DNA from: Arthrobacter zhaoxinii
Lineage (GTDB): Bacteria > Actinomycetota > Actinomycetes > Actinomycetales > Micrococcaceae
Reading direction: 5' to 3'
DNA length: 64,000 bases
Assembly (NCBI RefSeq): GCF_025244925.1
Contig: NZ_CP104275.1
Coordinates: 372,001 to 436,000, forward strand
This document shows positions 41,905 to 49,266 of this stretch, piece by piece. A program made the position numbers and the translations under genes. The stretch's first letter is position 1. Each line of letters starts with the position of its first letter. Below the pieces are notes generated by a model that did not search any database, was not told where the DNA came from, and saw nothing but the letters and a program-made list of their open reading frames with translations.

Positions 41905-41922
41905 TGTCCACTATGTGAGACA
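41905..41922. promoter_or_regulatory. Palindrome copy 2, TGTCCACTATGTGAGACA
   Basis: Imperfect inverted repeat matching copy 1 at 41699-41715; both are followed by a few A residues and CGG. It lies 14 bp after the CRP-type site. Confidence 0.45.
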
Positions 41923-42186
41923 ACGGACCCATTGTTACTTGCGCGGATCCCTTTGTTACATGCAATAATCCGGAGTGTGAACACCAACACGGCAGCATCA
42001 GTCGCAGTCTTTGCCGGCGGCCTTCCGGCCTCGGAAGAGACTAGCTGTTGTCGAATGCATACCTCTGGAACCACCCCTATCCTCAGGTAAGACTCAGGCC
42101 CACCACGGGCATAATAGGCGCCGTCTCGACCGGGCACACCCCCAGCAATCGAGCCGTGATGACGTCGATTCACGATGAGGTCCCAC

Positions 42187-43056
42187 ATGTCAGTAGCATC
42201 CGGTTACGTCCACATCTCCCTGCGCAATGCGCAGAACCGCGCCGGAGCAGGTTCCCAGCGCCAGTCCGCCGGCGGTTTCTCCAATACCTACGGCGGCCAG
42301 CAGTTCGGGAACCAGTCCTACAGCGTTCCGCCCACCACCGGCACCGGAGCCCGTCCGCTCCGCGCCGTGTCCGGCCAGGACGCGTACCCCATGACCGCCC
42401 CCATGCAGGTGGTCGCTCCGAGCGGCATTCCCGGACCGCAGCCGGTCAGCAATGACACCGCTGCCCGCGGATTCGTTATCTATGTCGGCCTCGATGAGGA
42501 AACCGCCGCGGCCAACGGCACCTCCCTGAGCAAACTGGCGCAGGAAATCCGGGCACACGTCCAGACCCTGGTTCCAGGTGCCCAGAGCCACGCAGCCGTG
42601 GCGCTTGCCCCTGCCGGAGCCACCGGCTCGGATATCGACGTCGTCCGCCAGGCTCTTGGTGATCCCACGGTCGCTCGGCGGCAGTCGGCCCCTCAGCAGG
42701 CTCCCGCACCTCAGCCTCCGGCGGCGGTCCGCCCCTCCGGTGTCCTGATTGACCTGTCCCGCCGCGAGGTGCACCTCGACGGGGACACGCTGAACCTGAC
42801 GTTCAAGGAATTCGAACTGCTGAACTACCTCGTCGAAAACGCGAGCCGAACGGTAGGACGTGAAGAGCTGCTCGCCGGGTTGTGGCGCAACGCTGAAGAG
42901 GTGCCGAACGAACGCACCATCGATGTCCACATCCGGCGCCTGCGGTCCAAACTGGGGCGCCTGGCCAACACCGTACGCACGGTCCGCGGCCAGGGGTACC
43001 GTTTCTACGAGCACCCCGAGGTGGTTGTCTGGGCCGCACCGGAGTACAGCATCTAG
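42187..43056 (+). CDS. Receiver-less winged-helix (OmpR/PhoB-type) transcriptional regulator
   Basis: 289 residues. The C-terminus (about 185-280) is an OmpR/PhoB DNA-binding domain: LNLTFKEFELLNYLVENASR, VGREELLAGLWRN, RTIDVHIRRLRSKLG, TVRGQGYRFYEHP. In place of a phosphoacceptor domain there is a disordered Gly/Gln/Pro-rich region and a short folded segment (ARGFVIYVGLDEETAAANGT). It is therefore not a normal response regulator. ATG 42187 is preceded by GAGG; ATG 42175 lies four codons upstream. The long regulated leader suggests control by a CRP-type protein. Targets unknown. Confidence 0.85.
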   Translation: MSVASGYVHISLRNAQNRAGAGSQRQSAGGFSNTYGGQQFGNQSYSVPPTTGTGARPLRAVSGQDAYPMTAPMQVVAPSGIPGPQPVSNDTAARGFVIYVGLDEETAAANGTSLSKLAQEIRAHVQTLVPGAQSHAAVALAPAGATGSDIDVVRQALGDPTVARRQSAPQQAPAPQPPAAVRPSGVLIDLSRREVHLDGDTLNLTFKEFELLNYLVENASRTVGREELLAGLWRNAEEVPNERTIDVHIRRLRSKLGRLANTVRTVRGQGYRFYEHPEVVVWAAPEYSI

Positions 43057-43080
43057 CGTCTGCAGCCTCGATGCTACGGA

Positions 43081-43148
43081 TGGTGGCCGGTCAGCGGGCG
43101 GAGCGGGGGCTCCGTCCGCGGCTAAACTGAGCAGATGACCGGCCACCA
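43081..43148. promoter_or_regulatory. Long inverted repeat and leaderless promoter of the SixA-type gene
   Basis: The 13-bp arms 43081-43093 and 43136-43148 are exact complements and flank TAAACT (43123-43128), which stands six bases before ATG 43135. The second arm lies in the first codons. A protein bridging the arms would enclose the promoter. Confidence 0.45.
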
Positions 43149-43659
43149 CCTGAAGAAACTCCAGCTCCTGCGCCACGCCAAGGCGGACTGGCCCCGAGAC
43201 GTCGCAGATCATGAGCGGCCACTCTCCGGCCGGGGGCACCGGGACGCGCCGCTGGCCGGCCAATGGATGCGCGAACACGGCAGCATCCCCGACTTCATTC
43301 TCTGCTCCTCCGCCCTGCGTGCCCGGCAGACCTGCACCTGGGTCTGCAAGGAACTCGGCGACAAGGCGCCCACCGCGAAGCTCGAGGACGGTCTCTATGC
43401 AGCGACGCCGGAGCGGATCCTCAGCCTGATCAACCATGTACCGGACACGGTCACCAGCCTGCTCGTCATCGCGCACCTTCCCGGCGTCCAGGACCTGGCC
43501 ATGCGCCTTGCTTCGGCGGACTCGGACGAAGACGCCGTCATGGAGATGGCCACGCGGTATCCGACGTCGGGCCTCACCGTCATGGAACACGCGCTGTCCT
43601 GGGCCGAGCTGGACGGCCGCGACGCCCGGATCACCGACTTCGTGGTGCGCCGGGCCTGA
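43135..43659 (+). CDS. SixA-type histidine phosphatase family protein
   Basis: 174 residues. The phosphohistidine-phosphatase motif LQLLRHAKADWP carries the RHx catalytic core; FILCSSALRARQTCTWV and VIAHLPGVQDLA supply the second Arg and His. Small members act on phosphohistidine or sugar phosphates; the substrate here is unknown. Appears to be transcribed without a leader. Confidence 0.9.
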   Translation: MTGHHLKKLQLLRHAKADWPRDVADHERPLSGRGHRDAPLAGQWMREHGSIPDFILCSSALRARQTCTWVCKELGDKAPTAKLEDGLYAATPERILSLINHVPDTVTSLLVIAHLPGVQDLAMRLASADSDEDAVMEMATRYPTSGLTVMEHALSWAELDGRDARITDFVVRRA

Positions 43660-43666
43660 AACCGGC

Positions 43667-45733
43667 CTAGATGTCGATTTCCGGCTGCAGTGTCTTCAGC
43701 GTCCACAGCCGGTGCCGGCGGGCCGCCAGCAGGGACAGCAGGAGTCCGGCCGCGGTGTAGCCGAGCAGCCCGACGGCGACGGCGGTGACCTGCGAAAGGT
43801 CCCCGCCGTACAGCAGCTGCCGCAGCCCGGTCACCATGTACCCCATCGGCAGCGCATCGTGCGCCAGATGCAGGGGTGCAGGGATGGTCTGCCAGGGGAA
43901 GGTGCCTCCGGAGGAGACCAGCTGCAGCACCAGCAGGACCAGTACCGCGAACTTGCCCACGGAACCCAGCAGAGCCACGAGGCCCTGGACCAGCGCGGAG
44001 AACGCCATGGACGCCATCAGGAGCAGTCCCCACGCCAGGACCGGATGGACGGGATCCAGCCCCAGCCCGACGCAGACCACTGCATAGAGCACGGTTGCCT
44101 GAACCAGGGAGACGGCGAGGAACGGAAGCCAGCCGCCGAGTGCGATCTTCCAGGCCGGGGCGTTGGAGGCCAGCGCCCGCCGGCTGATGGGGCGCAGGGC
44201 CTGCGCGAGCATGAAGATGCCCACCCACATGGCCAGGACCAGGAAATAGGGTGCCAGGCCGGCGCCGTAGCTGCCGGCCTCCGCCTGGTTCACTGTGCTG
44301 ACGGTCAGCGGGTCGGCGATGACCGTGGAGGCCGTGGCTCGTTCCTCTTCATTGGGGTTGGGGACATTGCCCGCACCGTTTTTCAACTGCTGGGACAGCT
44401 CGGCAGACCCGTCACGGAGCTGGCCCAGCCCCTCGCGGAGGGTGCCCGCGCCGGCAGCGGCGGAGTCCGCTCCGGCTGCCAGCTCCCGGGAACCGTCCAG
44501 GGCCTGCTGTTCCCCGCCCGCCAGACCGGCGGCGCCGGAGGAAAGCTCCGCCGCGCCGGCGGAGAGTTCGGCGGCGCCGCCGGAGACTTGGGCAGCCCCG
44601 TCATTCGCGGCGGCGATGCCCGAGGTCAGCTGCGGGGCACTGGCGGCGAGCTGGTCCGCGCCGGCAGAAACCGCTGCGGCGCCGTCCGCGAGTGTCTGCA
44701 GCTGCTCCAGTCCGGTGGCGCCGGACGGGGCTGCGGCGAGCTCCTGCTGGAGGGCGCCGGCCTGCTCGGGAGTCAGCACACCCTGCTGGATCAGCCGTGT
44801 CACTGCATCGGTGACACCCTGCCGGGAGGCGTCGGCTGAGGCAGTCAGGGCGGATTCCAGGCCTGCCGTTCCTGCCGCCACCTGCCGGGCGCCGTCGGCC
44901 AGCTGCTGCGTCTGCTGGGGAAGCAGTGCGGTGGAGGAGGAAAGCTGGGCCAGGCCGGAAGAGAGGCCGGCAGCTCCGGAAGACAGCTGGTTGGCTCCCG
45001 TGGACAGCCCGCCGGCTCCGGCCGACAGCTGGTTTGCTCCTGCCACCAGCTGTTCCTGCCCGGAAACCAGTTCCTTGGCTCCGGCGGACAGGGTGCCCAG
45101 GCCGGTGGTGAGTTCTGCGGCTCCGGAATCGGCAGACGCCGCACCGTCGGCCAGCTGGCCGGCGCCGTTGGCGGCCCGTTCCAGCTGGCCGTGCACGGTG
45201 CTGAAGCCGGTCAGCAGCCGGTTCGCCGTTTCCTCGCCGACCTCGGTGGCCACGCTGTCATGGATGGAGGCGGTGAGTTTGTCCACGATGCTGCTGAGCA
45301 GGTAGTTGTTCGCGTCATTGGTGGTCACGTGCAGGCTTGCCTGGCGCGCAGAGCCCAGGTCCGACGTCGAGGCCAGGCCGGCGGAAAAGTCCTCCGGGAT
45401 GGTGAGGGCGAAGTCGTAGGTGCCGTCCTTTACCCCGCGGTCCGCGGCATCGGCGCTGTCCACCAGTTTCCAGTCGAAGGTGCCGTCCTCCAGCAGGCTT
45501 TCGCGGACCGTGGCGCCGACGTCGAGCCGGCCGTCCGCGGTGTCCGCACCGTCGTCCTCGACCACCAGGGCGGCCTTGACGCCGTCAAGGTTTCCGTAGG
45601 GATCCCAGTTGGCATACAGGTAGACGGCACCGTAGAGCAGGGGGACCAGGGACAGGGCCAGGATGGCGAGCTTCGGCAGGGTGCCGGCCGTCATGCGCCG
45701 CAGCTCGCCAAGGGCCAAGCGGAGGGCGGTCAT
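43667..45733 (-). CDS. YhgE/Pip-family membrane transport protein
   Basis: 688 residues. One N-terminal membrane helix (KLAILALSLVPLLYGAVYLY), a large extracellular region and five to six C-terminal helices, the YhgE/Pip plan related to ABC-2 permeases. Between about residues 170 and 480 there are many short Ala/Ser/Gly repeats of the type SAGAxQLSSGA, which should form a long helical stalk. ATG 45733 overlaps the stop of the ABC-like gene upstream. Probably exports a lipid or glycolipid or acts in envelope upkeep; in Firmicutes relatives serve as phage receptors. Confidence 0.9.
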   Translation of the reverse strand: MTALRLALGELRRMTAGTLPKLAILALSLVPLLYGAVYLYANWDPYGNLDGVKAALVVEDDGADTADGRLDVGATVRESLLEDGTFDWKLVDSADAADRGVKDGTYDFALTIPEDFSAGLASTSDLGSARQASLHVTTNDANNYLLSSIVDKLTASIHDSVATEVGEETANRLLTGFSTVHGQLERAANGAGQLADGAASADSGAAELTTGLGTLSAGAKELVSGQEQLVAGANQLSAGAGGLSTGANQLSSGAAGLSSGLAQLSSSTALLPQQTQQLADGARQVAAGTAGLESALTASADASRQGVTDAVTRLIQQGVLTPEQAGALQQELAAAPSGATGLEQLQTLADGAAAVSAGADQLAASAPQLTSGIAAANDGAAQVSGGAAELSAGAAELSSGAAGLAGGEQQALDGSRELAAGADSAAAGAGTLREGLGQLRDGSAELSQQLKNGAGNVPNPNEEERATASTVIADPLTVSTVNQAEAGSYGAGLAPYFLVLAMWVGIFMLAQALRPISRRALASNAPAWKIALGGWLPFLAVSLVQATVLYAVVCVGLGLDPVHPVLAWGLLLMASMAFSALVQGLVALLGSVGKFAVLVLLVLQLVSSGGTFPWQTIPAPLHLAHDALPMGYMVTGLRQLLYGGDLSQVTAVAVGLLGYTAAGLLLSLLAARRHRLWTLKTLQPEIDI

Positions 45734-46392
45734 GCGGAGACCTCTTCGAGGACACCGGCGGCGGTGGTGCCGGCGGCGGTGCCGGCGTACGCGGCGGGAC
45801 CCGTCCACCCGGGCGGGATCTGCGCTACCACTGCCACGGCGGTCACCGGGCGGGAGGACGAGGACACGCTGTCCTCCAGCACGGGCAGCCAGGTGTCGGC
45901 GTCGGCATCATGGCGGTCGGGGGAGTCGAAGACCAGCAGTTCGACCGCGGAATCCGCCAGTGCGAGACGGGCCAGCAGGTCCAGCCGTACCGTCGGTGCG
46001 AGTTCCTCGATCCACTGGGGTACCAGCGCCGAGAGGCCGGCGTCGGACAGCCAGCCGGCAGCATTTGTACGCGGGCGGTTCCGGCGCGGGATCAAGGACA
46101 GGTCCTCCGCAACGAGGTCCCGGACGCGGAAATGCCGCTCGGGTTCGCTGACCTCCGGTGAATCAACCAGAGCGGAATGCCGGCGCAGCTGCTTCGGCCG
46201 CGCGTTGCTCCGCCACTCGACAGCGCCGGAGGTGGGGCGCATCCGGCCCGAAAGCACCAGCGCCAGGGCGGTGCGGGTGGACTGGTCCCCGCCGGAGACC
46301 AGGAGCAGTCCGCCGGTTTCAACCTCGACAGAGGTTGGGGGAAGGAGCGCACTGTGGCGCCCCTTCACAAAAAGGGTTTCCGCACTAAGCAT
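45730..46392 (-). CDS. Degenerate ABC-type ATPase-like partner of YhgE/Pip
   Basis: 220 residues with the length and strand order of an ABC nucleotide-binding domain, but key residues are missing: the P-loop reads SGGDQSTRTALA with Arg instead of Lys, no LSGGQ signature is visible, and the Walker B region VELLVFDSPD has Ser where the catalytic Glu belongs. It is therefore likely unable to hydrolyse ATP and may be a structural or regulatory partner. Its stop overlaps the YhgE/Pip start as ATGA. Confidence 0.75.
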   Translation of the reverse strand: MLSAETLFVKGRHSALLPPTSVEVETGGLLLVSGGDQSTRTALALVLSGRMRPTSGAVEWRSNARPKQLRRHSALVDSPEVSEPERHFRVRDLVAEDLSLIPRRNRPRTNAAGWLSDAGLSALVPQWIEELAPTVRLDLLARLALADSAVELLVFDSPDRHDADADTWLPVLEDSVSSSSRPVTAVAVVAQIPPGWTGPAAYAGTAAGTTAAGVLEEVSA

Positions 46393-46453
46393 GGTCTTCG
46401 CTTCTGGTCCTTAGGATCGCTGTGCGCCTGCACGCTTCAGGGGCGCATCTGCC

Positions 46454-46483
46454 AACCTACGGGAAACTGACCAGTCAGTACAA
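46454..46483 (-). promoter_or_regulatory. Promoter with embedded TetR-like operator for the YhgE operon
   Basis: On the minus strand TTGTAC (46483-46478) and TAGGTT (46459-46454) are 18 bp apart. ACTGAC-CA-GTCAGT (46466-46479) is an inverted repeat inside the spacer, so a bound repressor would block RNA polymerase. The start would be near 46447, 55 bases before the ABC-like gene. Confidence 0.55.
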
Positions 46484-46518
46484 ATAGCTAGGCGGAGAGC
46501 TTAGCCACACGGTGACAC

Positions 46519-47946
46519 CTACAGCCCGTACTTCTCCAGGAGCCGGAGCCATACCTCGCTGATGGTGGGGTACGCGGGCACGGCGTGCCAGAGGCGGTCC
46601 AGCGGGACCTCCCCGGCTATCGCGATGGTTGCCGAATGGAGGAGCTCCGAGACGCCGGGCCCGGCGAAGGTGACGCCGACCAGCACCCGCCGGTCCTCAT
46701 CCACCACCATCTGCGCCCAGCCGCGGTAGTCGTCCGCGTACAGGGCGGAACCCGCGACGGCGATGTCGAGCGAGGTTTCGGAGGCGTTGATGCCGTCCGC
46801 GCGGGCCTGTTCGAGGGTCCGGCCGACCATCGCAGCTTCCGGGTCGGTAAACACGACCTGCGGTACGGCGAAACGGTCCGCCGTTGCCGTGAAACGGCTC
46901 CAGGCGTCCGGTGCCGCGCTGCCGGGTTCCTGCTTTGCGCGCGCGGCAATGGCATCCCCGGTTGCCCGTGCCTCGTATTTGCCCTGGTGGGTCAGCAGGG
47001 CCTTGCCGGCGGCGTCGCCCACGGCGTACAGCCATCCGCCGTCAATACCGGCAACCCGGCCGGAATCATCGGTGTCCAGCGTCTTTGGTTCCAGGCCAAG
47101 CGTTTCGAGGCCCAGGCCGGCCAGGGCGGGGCGGCGCCCGGTGGACACCAGCAGCCGGTCTCCGGTCACGGTTCCGCCGCCTTCGAGCGTGACCTCCACG
47201 CCGCCGTCGTCGGCCTTCCCGACAGAGGCTGGGGAGGCGGAGGTGCGTACCTCAACGCCGTCGGCCTCGAGTCCTTCCTTCACCAGTGCGCGGGCCGGTT
47301 CCGGGAAGGAGCCCAGGATGCCGTGGCGTGCCAGCACCACCACCTTTGAACCCAGCCGGGCGTAGGCCTGCGCCAGTTCGACGCCGGAGACCCCGCCGCC
47401 GATAACCACCAGGCGGGAGGGAATTTCGGCGGCCGAGGTGGCGTCCCGGGTGCCCCAGAAGTCCACCGTGTCCAGACCCTCGATCGGAGGAACGGCAGGG
47501 GAGGAGCCCGTGGCGAGGACGACGGCGTGGCGTGCGGAGATGTGCAGTGTCCGGCCTTCCTTGGTGGCTACTTCCACCTGGCGTTCTCCGGTGAGCCGGG
47601 CCCGGCCGCGGACCAGGTCAATGCCCGCGCCGGCGACCCACTCCGCCTGGCCCGCATCATCCCAGTTGGAGGTGAACGAGTTCCGGCGTTCCAGGACGGC
47701 GGCAGTGTCCAGCGTTCCGGTGACGGCTTCGCGGGACCCGGCCAGCGACCGGGCCTCCTTGAGGGCCGTGCCGGGCCGCAGCAGCGCCTTGGACGGCATG
47801 CACGCCCAGTAGGAACATTCGCCGCCTACCAGGTCCGCTTCCACGAGGACGGCGGACAGGCCGCCGCGCACAATACGGTCGGCGGCGTTTTCCCCCACGG
47901 CGCCTGCCCCAATCACCACAACGTCGGTCTGCTGAGTCTCAGTCAT
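46519..47946 (-). CDS. FAD-dependent pyridine nucleotide-disulfide oxidoreductase
   Basis: 475 residues. FAD-binding VVVIGAGAVGENAADR, redox-active disulfide in GGECSYWACMPSKALL (Cys-x4-Cys), NAD(P)-binding VVIGGGVSGVELAQAYARLG, second FAD motif WLYAVGDAAGKALLTHQ and a C-terminal dimerisation domain ending VPAYPTISEVWLRLLEKYGL. The usual terminal His-Pro-Thr-x-x-Glu is changed to Tyr-Pro-Thr-Ile-Ser-Glu, so the catalytic His of lipoamide dehydrogenase is absent. It belongs to the broad mercuric-reductase-like group; the electron acceptor is unknown. Confidence 0.9.
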   Translation of the reverse strand: MTETQQTDVVVIGAGAVGENAADRIVRGGLSAVLVEADLVGGECSYWACMPSKALLRPGTALKEARSLAGSREAVTGTLDTAAVLERRNSFTSNWDDAGQAEWVAGAGIDLVRGRARLTGERQVEVATKEGRTLHISARHAVVLATGSSPAVPPIEGLDTVDFWGTRDATSAAEIPSRLVVIGGGVSGVELAQAYARLGSKVVVLARHGILGSFPEPARALVKEGLEADGVEVRTSASPASVGKADDGGVEVTLEGGGTVTGDRLLVSTGRRPALAGLGLETLGLEPKTLDTDDSGRVAGIDGGWLYAVGDAAGKALLTHQGKYEARATGDAIAARAKQEPGSAAPDAWSRFTATADRFAVPQVVFTDPEAAMVGRTLEQARADGINASETSLDIAVAGSALYADDYRGWAQMVVDEDRRVLVGVTFAGPGVSELLHSATIAIAGEVPLDRLWHAVPAYPTISEVWLRLLEKYGL

Positions 47947-47997
47947 GGACCCGAGCCTTGCACCATCCCCGGCTGCGGGGCAACAGGTCCGCCCGGC

Positions 47998-48729
47998 TCA
48001 CCCGTCGAAATGCGTTTTGGCGGGTTCACCGTTCACCGAGGCCACTATGGATTCGGCCACCTCGCGCAGTTTCATGTTCCGGTGGCTGGACGCCGCCAGC
48101 AGCACGTTGAAAGCCTGCTGCTGGGAGCACCGGCTCTGGCCCATGATGATGCCGATGGCAATGTCTATGGTGGTGCGGGAGCGCATGGCCGCAACCAGGT
48201 CCTCTGCCCTTGAGGCTGTGTCTGTAATGCGGATCGCCAGCCGCACAGCTGCCGCGGAATGCCGGGCAAAACTCTCAGCCGCCTGCACCGTGGCGTCGGG
48301 GAAGGCATCTTCGCGATCTGCGTACAGGTTCAGGGCACTGAGGTAGTCGCCGGACAGGGCAATGGGTACGGCAAGGAGGGAGCGCAGGCCGTGACGGGAA
48401 ACCTCGCTGGTGTAGTCGGGCCAGCGCTGCTCCGCGGCCAGATCCTCCACAAGGACCGTCTCACCGCTGTGTGCTGCGGTAAGGCAGGGGCCGTCGCCGT
48501 AGGAGTACTGGATTTCATCCATGAGCGTGGCCTCATCGCTGCTGCTGGCCACGACCCGGGGTCGGGATTTATACAGGAGCGTCACGGCGCAGGAGACGGG
48601 ACTGTCTGGCCCGGAGAATTCCCGGGCGGCCAGGACCGCTGACCTGTTGAGGAAATCCTGGACGTCCGGGCTCTCCAACACGAGATCTATGAGTACCGAC
48701 GGTAACTGCGTGGAATTCGGACTGGGCAT
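47998..48729 (-). CDS. GAF and ANTAR domain regulator, second copy
   Basis: 243 residues. GAF domain about 20-165 (AVLAAREFSGPDSPVSCAVT, YSYGDGPCLTAAHSGETVLV) and an ANTAR domain (MRSRTTIDIAIGIIMGQSRC, NMKLREVAESIVASV). It shares the layout and C-terminal sequence TH-F with the protein at 18280-19095. Expected to bind leader-RNA hairpins and prevent termination. ATG 48729 is chosen for the AAGGAC upstream; the frame opens 34 codons earlier. Confidence 0.9.
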   Translation of the reverse strand: MPSPNSTQLPSVLIDLVLESPDVQDFLNRSAVLAAREFSGPDSPVSCAVTLLYKSRPRVVASSSDEATLMDEIQYSYGDGPCLTAAHSGETVLVEDLAAEQRWPDYTSEVSRHGLRSLLAVPIALSGDYLSALNLYADREDAFPDATVQAAESFARHSAAAVRLAIRITDTASRAEDLVAAMRSRTTIDIAIGIIMGQSRCSQQQAFNVLLAASSHRNMKLREVAESIVASVNGEPAKTHFDG

Positions 48730-48844
48730 GCCGGCGTCCTTATGGGTCCGGCCGCTGCGGGAAAGGACTTCCGGCGCAGACTGCCGGCCCGGTTGCTTAC
48801 CGACCACACTACGCAGAGCAGGACCGGGCATCCAGAGACAACAA

Positions 48845-48883
48845 AAACCCGGCCCGATCAGTTGTCCTGATCGGGCCGGGTCT
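48845..48883 (-). terminator. Terminator of tRNA-Arg
   Basis: Perfect 15-bp arms (48847-48861, 48867-48881) with loop TTGTC; the A-run at 48843-48847 supplies the U-tract on the minus strand. Confidence 0.9.
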
Positions 48884-48887
48884 TCAG

Positions 48888-48963
48888 TGGTGCGCGCGAA
48901 GGGATTCGAACCCCCAACCTTCTGATCCGTAGTCAGATGCTCTATCCGTTGAGCTACGCACGC
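48888..48963 (-). tRNA. tRNA-Arg(ACG)
   Basis: 76 nt, minus strand, CCA encoded. Acceptor GCGTGCG/CGCGCGC, anticodon stem TCTGA/TCAGA with loop CTACGGA, anticodon ACG, T-loop GGTTCGAATCC. A34 is the TadA substrate. TACAAT at 48978-48973 (minus) is its likely -10 box. Confidence 0.96.
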
Positions 48964-49088
48964 ATAAGAACTATTGTATCAAAACCGATTCTCATCAGTT
49001 TCTTTCAAGTCCATCCGTGGCTGTTTGGCCGTAAATAACTATAGCGGGCTTTTCCGGGCAACACCAATTGAGATGCATGTCGACTGCG

Positions 49089-49133
49089 TCACTAGACCGG
49101 TCTACGTGACCTTCGTCACATTGGAGTAGCCTG
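49089..49133 (+). promoter_or_regulatory. pckG control region with CRP/GlxR-type site and overlapping palindrome
   Basis: CGTGA-CCTTCG-TCACA (49106-49121) matches the CRP/GlxR consensus at all but the first base. It overlaps a second palindrome: TAGACCGGTCTA (49094-49105) flanked by GTCAC on the left and GTGAC on the right. TAGCCT (49128-49133) is a fair -10 box, so the CRP site covers the -35 position. The transcript leader would be about 125 bases. Confidence 0.6.
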
Positions 49134-49266
49134 GATGCGCTGATTCTCTTGGATTTGTGGGACCGATCACGATTTGGCCATGAAAGGTGTGATCTTTTTC
49201 GGCAAGGCGGCACGAAGGGCACAACTAGCATCAAAACACACCACTGACCCAACGAAGGGAAGAGTC

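Larger units (their letters stand above)
41776..42186 (+). promoter_or_regulatory. Long AT-richer leader region of the winged-helix regulator
   Basis: 411 bp without an established gene. It holds a perfect CRP/GlxR-type site (41876-41891), the second TGTCCACTATGTG palindrome (41905-41922), an AT-rich promoter-like stretch around 41950-41970 and a 38-codon frame from GTG 41977 to TAA 42090. The last has GGAG only one base before the GTG, so translation is doubtful. Complex control of the downstream regulator is likely. Confidence 0.5.

Noticed and set aside
43667..45733. YhgE/Pip protein as the EsaA-like part of the type VII system
   Set aside because: It is 14 kb from the secretion genes in its own operon with its own promoter and an ABC-like partner.
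48964..49266. Upstream extension of pckG to the ATG at 49174
   Set aside because: ATG 49267 has a good ribosome-binding site, and the upstream codons do not match the family's N-terminus.
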